Made by a program: the position numbers and the translations under genes. Source: Hydrogenophaga pseudoflava NBRC 102511 (lineage in GTDB: Bacteria; Pseudomonadota; Gammaproteobacteria; Burkholderiales; Burkholderiaceae_C). Taken from it: DNA of 64,000 nucleotides. Where the stretch lies: positions 248,001-312,000 of the forward strand of contig NZ_BCWQ01000002.1 in NCBI RefSeq assembly GCF_001592285.1, given 5' to 3'. Below the pieces are notes generated by a model. It saw nothing but the letters and a program-made list of their open reading frames with translations. It made no database searches and was not told the DNA's origin. Below, piece by piece: positions 47,461 through 58,080 of the stretch; the stretch's first letter is position 1; every line of letters begins with the position of its first letter.

Positions 47461-48557
47461 TTCATGCCTTTCAGCCGCGCGAGCACGGCGCGTTCGCGCA
47501 GCTTGCCGACGATGCCGGTGGGGAAGTAGTAGACCGAGAGCACGAACAGCAGGCCCAGCCAGAGCAGCCAGCGGTCGGGTGTGAGCAGCGCCGGCAGCAG
47601 CGGCACGCCGGCCGTGGCCTCGCCCGCGACGCGCAGCAGGTCCTGCAGGTAGCTCTGCGCCAGCACGAAGAGCACGCTGCCGATGAGTGCGCCGTAGAGC
47701 GTGCCCATGCCGCCGATGACGACGATGAGCAGGATGTCCAGCATGATCTCGAAGGACAGCGAGGTGTCCGGCCCGTTGTAGCGCAGCCAGAGCGCGAGCA
47801 GGCAACCGGCCAGGGTGGCGAACAGGGCTGAGAGCACGTTGGACAGCGTGCGGTAGACGACGGTGCGGTAGCCCAGCGCCTCGGCGCGGAAGTCGTTTTC
47901 TCGGATGGCCTGCAGCACGCGGCCGAAGGGCGAGTTCACGATGCGCAGCAGCGTGAGGAAGATGGCGCAGACGCTGGCGAAGATGAGGTAGTAGGTGAGC
48001 AGCTTGCCGTTGAGGTTGACCTCGCCCCAGGGCAGCGCCAGCGGTTCTTCGCTCAGCGCGAAGCCGGGCGAGAGCAGCTCGGGCACGCTGAAGGTGAGGC
48101 CGTCTTCGCCGCCGGTGAAGTCCGACAGCTGCGAGGCCAGCGTGAGAAAGGCCGAGGCCACAGCGAGCGTGATCATGGCGAAGAAGATGGCGCGCACCCG
48201 CAGCGAGAACAGGCCGATCAGCAGCGACAGCAGCGTGGACACCAGCAGCGCACACACCACGCCGAGCAGGATGGTGCCGAAGGACGCTTCTTCCACCGAG
48301 TTGAGCGCGATGGCCACGCCGTAGGCGCCGATGCCGAAGAACATGGTGTGGGCGAAGCTGACGATGCCGGTGTAGCCCAGCAGCAGGTCGAAGCTGGCCA
48401 CCAGCGCGACAAAGATCAGGATCTTGGCCGCCACGTTGAGCGCCTTCACGCCCGGGAACAGGAAGGGTGCGAAGGCCAGGCCCAGGAACAGCAGCACCAG
48501 CAGCGCCGCCAGCCAGGGGCTGCGCGGCAGGTCTTTGGAGAGAAGTCGTTGCAGCAT
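47457..48557 (-). CDS. Branched-chain amino acid-type ABC transporter permease, LivM-like
   Basis: Inner-membrane permease of 366 residues with about ten hydrophobic helices and the LivM signature stretches LLGYTGIVSFAHTMFFGIGAYGVA and VVIGGMGTLYGALIGSVLFVLAQSYL. It pairs with the LivH-like permease 10 bases upstream. The operon order is binding protein, LivG, LivF, LivH, LivM, hydrolase. The family also carries amides, urea and aromatic acids, so the substrate is open. Confidence 0.92.
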   Translation of the reverse strand: MLQRLLSKDLPRSPWLAALLVLLFLGLAFAPFLFPGVKALNVAAKILIFVALVASFDLLLGYTGIVSFAHTMFFGIGAYGVAIALNSVEEASFGTILLGVVCALLVSTLLSLLIGLFSLRVRAIFFAMITLAVASAFLTLASQLSDFTGGEDGLTFSVPELLSPGFALSEEPLALPWGEVNLNGKLLTYYLIFASVCAIFLTLLRIVNSPFGRVLQAIRENDFRAEALGYRTVVYRTLSNVLSALFATLAGCLLALWLRYNGPDTSLSFEIMLDILLIVVIGGMGTLYGALIGSVLFVLAQSYLQDLLRVAGEATAGVPLLPALLTPDRWLLWLGLLFVLSVYYFPTGIVGKLRERAVLARLKGMK

Positions 48558-48567
48558 GGTCAGGCTT

Positions 48568-49554
48568 TCAACGGCTGGTCACCGGGTAGACGCCCTGCGG
48601 ACGCCACAAGAGGATGGCGACCATCAGCGCGATGTTGGAGAACAGCGCCACCTTGGGCACCAGGAAGCCGGTGTAGTTGGCCATCAGGCCCACCAGCAGC
48701 GCGCCGATCAGCGCGCCCAGCGTGGAGCCGAGGCCGCCGATGATGATGACGATGAAGATCAGCACGTTGACCTGCGCGCCCATCTGCGGCACCACGTTCT
48801 GCTGGTACAGGCCCCACATCACGCCGCCCAGCCCGGCCAGCGCGCTGCCGGCCACGAACACGCCGACGAACAGGCGCCGGATGCGGTAGCCCAGCGACTC
48901 GACCATCTCGCGGTCCTGCACACCGGCGCGGATCAGCAGGCCGACCTTGGTGCGGTTGAGCGTCCAGACCATGGCGGCGAACACCGCGGCACCCACCAGC
49001 ACCGCGACGATGCGGTACTTCTCCACGGCCGCGTCGCCGATCAGCAGCGAGCCGCGCAGGCCCTCGGGCAGCGGCAGCGGAATCTGCTCCGGCCCCCAGA
49101 TGACCTTGATCATCTCCTCGCCGATGATCATGCCGCCCATGGTGATCAGGATCTGCTTGAGGTGCATGCCGTAGACGGGCCGGATGATGAAGCGCTCGAA
49201 CACCAGGCCCAGCGCGCCGGCCACCGCCATCGCCACCAGCATGGCCGGCAGCAGCGCGAGCAGGTTGGTCCAGAGGCTGTCGGCGGTGGTGAAGGCGTTC
49301 ATGCTGCCCAGCACCGTGGTGGCCACGAAGGCGCCGAGCGCGATGAACACGCCGTGGCCGAAGTTCAGCACGTCCATCAGGCCGAACACCAGCGTGAGGC
49401 CCGAGGCGATGATGAAGACGATCATGCCCATGGCCAGGCCGGCCACGGTCAGCGTCAGCCAGGTCGAGGGGCTGCCGACGGCCGGCAGCGCGGCCAGCGC
49501 CAGCAGCGGCACCAGGGCCATGGGCTTCCAGTCCATGTCTTTGAACAGGCTCAT
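48568..49554 (-). CDS. Branched-chain amino acid-type ABC transporter permease, LivH-like
   Basis: A 328-residue permease with about eight helices. Conserved parts are GLTLVFGLMDVLNFGHGVFIALGAFVA and FIVIIIGGLGSTLGALIGALLVGL. The start is the ATG of MSLFKDMDWKPM, overlapping the LivF stop by four bases. The longer open frame upstream is a shadow of livF and is not used. Confidence 0.92.
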   Translation of the reverse strand: MSLFKDMDWKPMALVPLLALAALPAVGSPSTWLTLTVAGLAMGMIVFIIASGLTLVFGLMDVLNFGHGVFIALGAFVATTVLGSMNAFTTADSLWTNLLALLPAMLVAMAVAGALGLVFERFIIRPVYGMHLKQILITMGGMIIGEEMIKVIWGPEQIPLPLPEGLRGSLLIGDAAVEKYRIVAVLVGAAVFAAMVWTLNRTKVGLLIRAGVQDREMVESLGYRIRRLFVGVFVAGSALAGLGGVMWGLYQQNVVPQMGAQVNVLIFIVIIIGGLGSTLGALIGALLVGLMANYTGFLVPKVALFSNIALMVAILLWRPQGVYPVTSR

Positions 49555-50288
49555 TGGTGCGCTCCCAGGCTCAGGCCGAGCAGTTTCGATTGCAGGGATT
49601 CGTCGGCGGCCAGTTCGGCCATGGCGCCGCTGTGCACCACGCGCCCGTCGTCCATCACGGCCACGCTGTCGCCCAGCTGTTTGGCGAAATTGAAGTTCTG
49701 CTCGACCAGCAGGATGGTGGTCTGCGCGGCCTTGAGTTCGCGGAAGGCCGCGATCATGTTCTGGATGATCGCGGGCGCCAGGCCCTTGCTGGGCTCGTCG
49801 ATCAGCAGCAGCTGGCGCGGCTCGACGATGGCGCGCGAGACCGCCAGCATCTGCTTCTGCCCGCCGCTGAGCTTGCCGGCCGGGTGGTTCCAGAACTTCT
49901 TCATGGCCGGGAACAGGCCGAAGATCCATTCGAGCCGCGTGGTGTCGATGTCGTCGAGCGTGCGCGCGCCGCGCGCGGCCAGCAGCATGTTCTCGCGCAC
50001 CGACAGGTCGGAGAAGATGCCCATGCTCTCGGGCACGTAGGCCACGCCGCTGGTGGCGATCTCGGGCGTCTGGCGCGCGGTGATGTCCTGCCCCGCCAGC
50101 GTGATGCGGCCCTGGCTGGCGTGCCACAGGCCCATGATGGTCCGCAGCGTGGTGGTTTTGCCCGCGCCGTTGCGGCCCAGCAGCATGGTCAGCTCGCCCT
50201 TGGGCACGACCAGGTCGACGCCGTGGAGGATGTGATAGGCCCCGATGTGCGTGTGCACGCCTTCGAGTTTCAGCAGCGCCTCGCTCAT
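49551..50288 (-). CDS. ABC transporter ATP-binding protein, LivF-like
   Basis: Cytoplasmic ATPase of 245 residues with Walker A GRNGAGKTTT, signature KLSGGQKQML, Walker B LLLIDEPSKGLAP and a switch histidine region. The MLGRNGAGKTTTLRTIMGL and LPxR-type features are LivF-like. It overlaps both neighbours by four bases. Confidence 0.93.
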   Translation of the reverse strand: MSEALLKLEGVHTHIGAYHILHGVDLVVPKGELTMLLGRNGAGKTTTLRTIMGLWHASQGRITLAGQDITARQTPEIATSGVAYVPESMGIFSDLSVRENMLLAARGARTLDDIDTTRLEWIFGLFPAMKKFWNHPAGKLSGGQKQMLAVSRAIVEPRQLLLIDEPSKGLAPAIIQNMIAAFRELKAAQTTILLVEQNFNFAKQLGDSVAVMDDGRVVHSGAMAELAADESLQSKLLGLSLGAHQ

Positions 50289-51052
50289 GCGGCCACCTCT
50301 TCTTTTTCTTCGGGGTTGATGCCGAGGTAGGCCTGCTGCACCACCGGCGAGGCGATCACGGTGGCCGGCTCGCCGTCGGCCACCAGCTCGCCGTTGTGCA
50401 GCACGATGATGCGGTCCGAGAGTTCGCGCACCACGTCCATCTTGTGTTCGACCAGCAGGATGGTCTTGGTCTTGTCGGCCTTGAGCTGGCGGATCAGGTT
50501 CAGGATCACCGGCACCTCGTCCACGCTCATGCCGGCGGTGGGTTCGTCGAACATGAAGACCTGCGGCTCCAGCGCCATCAGGATGCCCACTTCGAGCTTG
50601 CGCTGGTCGCCGTGCGGCAGGCTGGCCGCGAGCTGGTCGCCCTTGTCGGCCAGGGCCACGGTCTCCAGCACCTCGTCGGCCCGCACCACCAGGTCCTTGC
50701 GGTCGCTCCAGATCTTCCAGAGGTTGAGCCCGGCCCCTGCCCTTGCCTGCACCGCCAGCCGCACGTTCTCGCGCACCGTGAGGTTGGGGAACAGGTTGGT
50801 GAGCTGGAAGGCCCGGCCCAGCCCGGCCTGCGCCCGCGCCGGGGCGCCCTGGGCCGAGATGTCCACGCCGTTGAGCTTCACGCGCCCGGCGGTGGCCTTG
50901 ATCTGGCCCGAGATCAGGTTGAAGTAGGTGGTCTTGCCGGCGCCGTTGGGGCCGACGATGGCGGTGAGCGTGCCCGGCGCGAACGCGCAGGAGACAGCAT
51001 TCACCGCCACGTGCCCGCCGAAGCGGACCGTGAGGTCAGTGGTTTCAAGCAT
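50285..51052 (-). CDS. ABC transporter ATP-binding protein, LivG-like
   Basis: A 255-residue ATPase with Walker A GPNGAGKTTYFNLISG, a LivG-type GLGRAFQLTNLFPNLTVRENV stretch and Walker B VFMFDEPTAGMS. The signature motif is degenerate: SLPHGDQRKLEVG instead of LSGGQ, as common in LivG. The start is MLETTDLTVRFGG; an ATG 54 bases upstream adds unconserved residues. It is separated from the binding-protein gene by 136 bases with strong hairpins. Confidence 0.93.
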   Translation of the reverse strand: MLETTDLTVRFGGHVAVNAVSCAFAPGTLTAIVGPNGAGKTTYFNLISGQIKATAGRVKLNGVDISAQGAPARAQAGLGRAFQLTNLFPNLTVRENVRLAVQARAGAGLNLWKIWSDRKDLVVRADEVLETVALADKGDQLAASLPHGDQRKLEVGILMALEPQVFMFDEPTAGMSVDEVPVILNLIRQLKADKTKTILLVEHKMDVVRELSDRIIVLHNGELVADGEPATVIASPVVQQAYLGINPEEKEEVAA

Positions 51053-51088
51053 CAAGTTCCTCCACGCGCAGCGCGAGTGCGCGAGCAG

Positions 51089-51186
51089 TTGCGGCGAGTG
51101 CCGCAACCTTCCAGAAACGCCGCGGAACCGGCTTTGCCGGGCCGCAGGCGTTGTCCCCTGGGGGAAGCCGCGAAGCGGCGCAGGGG
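51089..51186 (-). repeat. Tandem hairpins between binding-protein gene and livG-like gene
   Basis: TTGCGGC/GCCGCAA (51089-51106, GAGT loop) is one perfect stem-loop. CCCCTG (51155-51160) pairs with CAGGGG (51181-51186) around an inner GCCGC/GCGGC hairpin with a GAA loop, directly after the binding-protein stop. The second structure resembles GC-rich intergenic repeats frequent in Comamonadaceae. They may stabilise the upstream mRNA or attenuate expression of the rest of the operon. Confidence 0.6.
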
Positions 51187-51188
51187 GG

Positions 51189-52376
51189 TTACTTCTTATT
51201 GCGGATGGGAACGTTCATTTCCGAAGGCTTGATCTCGCGCACCAGCTCAGGCACGCCCCAGGCAAAGGCCGGGTCCACCTTGATCTTGAAGTGGTACATG
51301 CTCTGCATGGCCTGGTGGTCTTCCTTGCGGAAGGTCATGGTGCCCTTGGGCGTCTCGAAGCTCATGCCTTCCATGGTCTTGATCAGCGTGGCGGCCTTGG
51401 CATCGCCGTTGGTCTTCTTCAGTGCTGTCACCACGGCCATGGCCGAGCTGAAACCACCGGCGGTGAAGAAGTCCGGCGGGCTCTTGAACTGGGTGTAGTG
51501 CTGGGCCACCATGGCCTCGTTCACCGGGTTCTTGGGGATGCCGAAGTAGTAGTAGGTGGCGCCTTCCATGCCGGGGAAGTTCTTGTACGAGGCCATGGCC
51601 GGCAGGATGTTGCCGCCGGTGGCGATCTCGATGCCGTAGCGCTTGAGGTCGAGATCGGCGATCTTGAACGGGTTGCCCGCGCCGGCCCAGATGATGAAGA
51701 TCACCTTGCGGCCGGGCGCGTCCTTGAGCTTGTCGATCAGGCGCTGCGCACCGGCGGTGAAGTCGGTGGTGCTGGTGGGCAGGTATTCCTCGTGGACGAT
51801 CTTGGCGGTCTTCACCGCGTCCTTGAAGGCCTTCACGCCGTCGCGGCCGAAGGCGTAGTCCTGCGCCAGGGTGGCGATGGTGGTGCCGGCCTTGTCCAGC
51901 GCCACGGCGTTGGAGATCGCGTCCTGCGAGGAGTTGCGGCCGGTGCGGAAGATGTACTTGTTCCACTTGTCGCCGGTGATGGAGTCGGCCACCGCGGGCT
52001 CGACCAGCAGGATCTTCTGGTATTCCTCGGCCACCGGCAGCATGGCCAGCGCCACGCCCGAGCTGGTCGGACCGATGGCCAGGTCGGCCTTGTCGTCGGC
52101 GTAGGCCGCGGCCAGCAGGCTCTTGCCCAGGTCGGGCTTGCCCTGGTCGTCCTTCTCGATCACGACGATCTTCTTGCCGCCGACCATCATGGTGCCGCCC
52201 GTGGCGTAGTTCAGACCCATCATCAGACCCACCTGGGTCTGCTTGCCGTAGGCCTCCAGCGGACCGGTCTTGCTGTAGACGTGGGCGATGCGGATTTCGC
52301 CGCCCGACTGGGCGAAGGCAGCGGCGGCGCCGCAGGCAAGGGCCATCACCGCAACGCGGCGCGTGGTCTGGAACAT
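51189..52376 (-). CDS. Branched-chain amino acid-type ABC transporter substrate-binding protein
   Basis: Periplasmic receptor of 395 residues with a signal peptide (MFQTTRRVAVMALACGAAAAFAQ, cleavage after AFA), followed by the Peripla_BP_6 fold start EIRIAHVYSKTGPLEAYGKQTQVGLMMGLNYA. Ligand is not predictable. A ribosome site GGAGA lies seven bases before the ATG. A sigma-54 promoter 52 bases upstream and a sigma-54 activator gene behind it show how the system is controlled. Confidence 0.92.
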   Translation of the reverse strand: MFQTTRRVAVMALACGAAAAFAQSGGEIRIAHVYSKTGPLEAYGKQTQVGLMMGLNYATGGTMMVGGKKIVVIEKDDQGKPDLGKSLLAAAYADDKADLAIGPTSSGVALAMLPVAEEYQKILLVEPAVADSITGDKWNKYIFRTGRNSSQDAISNAVALDKAGTTIATLAQDYAFGRDGVKAFKDAVKTAKIVHEEYLPTSTTDFTAGAQRLIDKLKDAPGRKVIFIIWAGAGNPFKIADLDLKRYGIEIATGGNILPAMASYKNFPGMEGATYYYFGIPKNPVNEAMVAQHYTQFKSPPDFFTAGGFSSAMAVVTALKKTNGDAKAATLIKTMEGMSFETPKGTMTFRKEDHQAMQSMYHFKIKVDPAFAWGVPELVREIKPSEMNVPIRNKK

Positions 52377-52427
52377 GTCTTGTCTCCTGGTTATGAGATC
52401 ACCGGGCCGGTGAACGCCAACCCACTT

Positions 52428-52443
52428 TGCACGGTCCGTGCCA
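52428..52443 (-). promoter_or_regulatory. Sigma-54 (-24/-12) promoter of the liv-type operon
   Basis: The minus strand reads TGGCACG-GACC-GTGCA. The -24 element TGGCACG is perfect, the spacing is exact, and the -12 element differs from TTGCA at one position. The predicted start is near 52416, giving a leader of about 40 bases to the binding-protein ATG. The adjacent gene encodes a sigma-54-dependent activator, which supports the call. Confidence 0.8.
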
Positions 52444-52539
52444 GGAAGAAAAGTCCTTTTGAATCAATGAGCTGCTGCTGTCTTGCCGTATGAATGCCTG
52501 AAATTCAGACACACCATCCAAACCCAAAATGTCTAAATA

Positions 52540-54011
<1,472 letters not shown>

Positions 54012-54015
<4 letters not shown>

Positions 54016-55265
54016 GGTCGCTGCATGGTACCCGCGGTGCCGGCCGATCCGCCCCTGCCGAGCCGAAGGCCCACGGCCACCAGCGCCGAGGCCACCGCCA
54101 GACCGACCACCGCGTTCCAGCCCCAGCGGGCGAACAGCATGCCGGCCAGCACGGCGCCGGAAGCCATGCCCCCGAACATCACCACAAACAGCAAGGCATT
54201 GAGCCGGCTGCGGGCCGACGGATCGGCGCTGTAGACCAGCGACTGGTGCGACACCAGCGCGCCCTGGAACCCGAGGTCGAACACGATCACCGCCAGCGCC
54301 AGCGCCGCCACCTGAACACCCTGCGGCAAGCCACCCACCAGCCCCGTCACCGCATAGCCCGCCAGCGCCAGACAGGCCCCCGCCAGGGCGCTGCGGTGCG
54401 GGCCATGGCGGTCCGCCAGGCGCCCGAACCAGGGTGCGGCGAGTGCGCCGGCCGCCCCGGCAATGCCGAATGCACCGGCCGCCGCGCTGCCCATGTGGAA
54501 CGGTGCGCCGTGCAGCCACATCGCCAGCGTGGACCAGATGGCGCTGAAGCCCACCGCCAGCGCGCCCTGGGCCAGCGCGGCCTGCCGCACCGAGGGGTGG
54601 CGGCGCCACAGCGATCCGAGCGACGCCAGCAGCGCGCCGTAGCCCAGGGTGGTCGTGGGCGGCACATGCGGCAGCCCGCGTGCCAGCGCCAGGGCCACCA
54701 GGGCCACCGACACGGCCGCCAGGCCGAAGGTCGAGCGCCAGCCCAGGTGTTCGGCCGCGAAACCGCTGACCACGCGCGACAGCAGGATGCCCAGCAGCAA
54801 GCCGGTCATCACTGCACCCACAGCCTGCCCGCGGCGGGCTTCAGGCGCCAGCGTGGCCGCAGCGGGCACGATGTCCTGCGCGGCCGTGGCCGCCAGCCCG
54901 ATGGCGAAGCTGGCCAGCAGCAGCCAGCCAATGGATGGAGCCAGCGCCGCGCCCGCCAGGGCCGCCACCAGCCAGCCGCACTTGACGAGCACCAGCGTCC
55001 GGCGGTCGCAACGGTCGCCCAGGGGCGCTGTCAACAGGATGCCCAGCGCGTAGCCCAGCTGCGTGAGCATGGGCACGAAGCCCAGGGTCTGCGGCCCCAC
55101 CCCCAGCTGTGCGCCCAGCACTCCCAGCATGGGCTGGGCGTAGTACAGCGCGGCCACGGTCAGGCCAGCGCCGACAGCCAGCAGGCGCACCAGGGCGGGC
55201 GAAAGCGCCACACCCTGATGGGATGGCGCCGCCCCCAATACATTCGACAAGTGAATGGATGACAT
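54012..55265 (-). CDS. MFS transporter
   Basis: A 417-residue, 12-helix major facilitator. The A-loop motif appears as APLGDRCDRRTLV and GRLADRHGPHRS, and the N-terminal YYAQPMLGVLGAQLG is typical of YnfM/NepI-like drug or metabolite exporters. The ATG of MSSIHLSNVLG has a TGGAG site; a TTG or ATG start 69 bases earlier is less likely. It is divergent from the LysR gene, which probably controls it, and it overlaps the sigma-54 activator gene by four bases. Confidence 0.88.
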
Positions 55266-55358
55266 GACAAACTCCAGAAAACTCGATGGACGCAGTGTCC
55301 TTCTCGGTGAATTTCGGCGGAAGACGGCTGTCACACACCACAGATATACGATAGGCGA

Positions 55359-56318
55359 ATGAATAAGCCTCCATCACCCGCAGCACCGGCCGACACGCTC
55401 CCCATCGGCAGCGGCGACCGGCTGGCCCTGATGCAGACCTTCGTGCGCATCGTCGAAGCCGGCAGCCTCTCGCGCGCGGCGGCGCAGATGCAGACCACCC
55501 AGCCCACCATCAGCCGGCGCCTGCTGGCGCTGGAACGCCTGCTCGGCGTGCGCCTGCTGCAACGCTCCACCCGGGCCATGCACCTGACGCCGGACGGCGA
55601 GCGCTGCTATGAGCGCGCCAAGCTGCTGATGGAGGACTGGGAGGCGCTCACCGCGGACGCGCACGGCGAGCAGCAGGCGCCCCGCGGCCAGCTGCGCGTG
55701 GTGGTGCCGCATGCGTTCGGACAGGAACAGCTGGTGCGGCCCCTGACCCGGTTCCTGCAGGCGCATCCGGACATCCAGGTCGAGTGGCTGCTGCGCGACG
55801 ATGTGCACAACTTCATCGGCGCCGGCATCGACTGCGCGATTCAGGTCGGCGAGGTGCGCGACCCCTCGGTGGTGGCGATCCGGCTGATGGACGTGCCGCG
55901 CATCGTGATCGCGGCGCCAGCACTGCTGGAAAGCGGCGAGCCGCCCGCGACGGTGGACGCACTCGCCAACCTGCCCTGGCTGGCCCTGCGCACCTACTAC
56001 CGAGACGAGGTGAGCCTCACTCACCAGCAGACGCAGCAGACCCGGCGCTTTGCCATCCGCCCCCGCCTGAGCACCGACAACCTCTATGTGCTGCGCAATG
56101 CCGCCGTGCTGGGGCTGGGTGCGGGCATCGTGTCGGCCTGGATGGCGGCGGACGATCTGGCCGCGGGGCGGCTGGTGCATCTGGTACCCCAGTGGCAGGC
56201 GCCGGCCCTGCCGGTCTACCTGGTCTATCCGCACGCCCGGTTCTACCCCCTGCGGCTGCGGCGCTTCATCGACGCCATGCGCGCGGCCATGCCGGTGACC
56301 GGCGGCGTGGCCCCCTGA
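55359..56318 (+). CDS. LysR-family transcriptional regulator
   Basis: A 319-residue regulator with an N-terminal winged HTH (GSLSRAAAQMQTTQPTISRRLLALERLLGVRLLQRSTRAMHLTPDG, about residues 38-85) and a C-terminal periplasmic-binding-like effector domain. An unusual N-terminal extension of about 20 residues precedes the HTH. It is divergent from the MFS gene with 93 bases between starts, the classic LysR arrangement, so that MFS gene is its probable target. Confidence 0.92.
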   Translation: MNKPPSPAAPADTLPIGSGDRLALMQTFVRIVEAGSLSRAAAQMQTTQPTISRRLLALERLLGVRLLQRSTRAMHLTPDGERCYERAKLLMEDWEALTADAHGEQQAPRGQLRVVVPHAFGQEQLVRPLTRFLQAHPDIQVEWLLRDDVHNFIGAGIDCAIQVGEVRDPSVVAIRLMDVPRIVIAAPALLESGEPPATVDALANLPWLALRTYYRDEVSLTHQQTQQTRRFAIRPRLSTDNLYVLRNAAVLGLGAGIVSAWMAADDLAAGRLVHLVPQWQAPALPVYLVYPHARFYPLRLRRFIDAMRAAMPVTGGVAP

Positions 56319-56352
56319 GCGGCGGCTGTGGCGGGTTGAGGGCCCTGGGCGC

Positions 56353-56985
56353 TCAGCCCAGCAGCCCGAGCGCCCCGAGATCCACCCGCACCTGCGCCGC
56401 GGTCTCGAAGCGCACAGCGCGCCAGCCGATGGCATGGGCCGCGTCGATGTTGCGCTGCGCGTCGTCGATGAACACCGGCGACGGATCGCTCACCGCCAGT
56501 TGTTCCGTCACCGTGTGGAAGATCGCGGGGTCGGGCTTCATCAGCGCCACGCGGGCCGAGAAGACGCCGTCCTCGAACCAGTCGGCGAACGGATGGTCGT
56601 CCTCGATCCAGCGCGCCAGGCCGTGCGGCATGTTCGAGAGGTAGACCAGCCGGTGGCCGCGCGCCTTGAGCTCGTGAATCAGCGCGACGGTGTCGTCCTT
56701 CACGCGCATGTGCGGCGCCAGCCCGTCGATCACCGCCATCACCTCCTGCGCATCCAGCCCGGTACGCAGGGCGATGCGCTGCGCCAGCCCCTCGGGCTCC
56801 ACATGGCCGAGGTCGAACTGCGCCCAGTCGCCGTCGGGGTCGAAGGTCTGGAAGATCTCGCGCACCCAGTGCGCCGCCTCGGCCTCGTCGCGCGCCCGCG
56901 CGGGCAGCACCTGGCGCAGCAGCACGGTCGGCTGCCAGTTGAACACCACCCCGCCGAGGTCGAACACCACCGTCTCAGTCGTCAT
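56353..56985 (-). CDS. HAD-superfamily hydrolase, YihX-like
   Basis: A 210-residue phosphatase-like protein with motif I VVFDLGGVVFNW, motif II VYLSNMP, motif III lysine in ARVALMKPDPAIFH and motif IV VFIDDAQRNIDAA. The first Asp is followed by LGG rather than MDG, as in the YihX sugar-phosphate phosphatase subgroup. An ATG 36 bases upstream overlaps the ABC ATPase stop (ATGA) and is an alternative start. It is the last gene of the ABC import cluster, which hints at a phosphorylated substrate. Confidence 0.88.
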   Translation of the reverse strand: MTTETVVFDLGGVVFNWQPTVLLRQVLPARARDEAEAAHWVREIFQTFDPDGDWAQFDLGHVEPEGLAQRIALRTGLDAQEVMAVIDGLAPHMRVKDDTVALIHELKARGHRLVYLSNMPHGLARWIEDDHPFADWFEDGVFSARVALMKPDPAIFHTVTEQLAVSDPSPVFIDDAQRNIDAAHAIGWRAVRFETAAQVRVDLGALGLLG

Positions 56986-57017
56986 GCCTTGTTTCCGTTT
57001 CTCTGTTGTGTGAAAGC

Positions 57018-58064
<1,047 letters not shown>

Positions 58065-58080
58065 GGCGGTTTCCTTGGAA

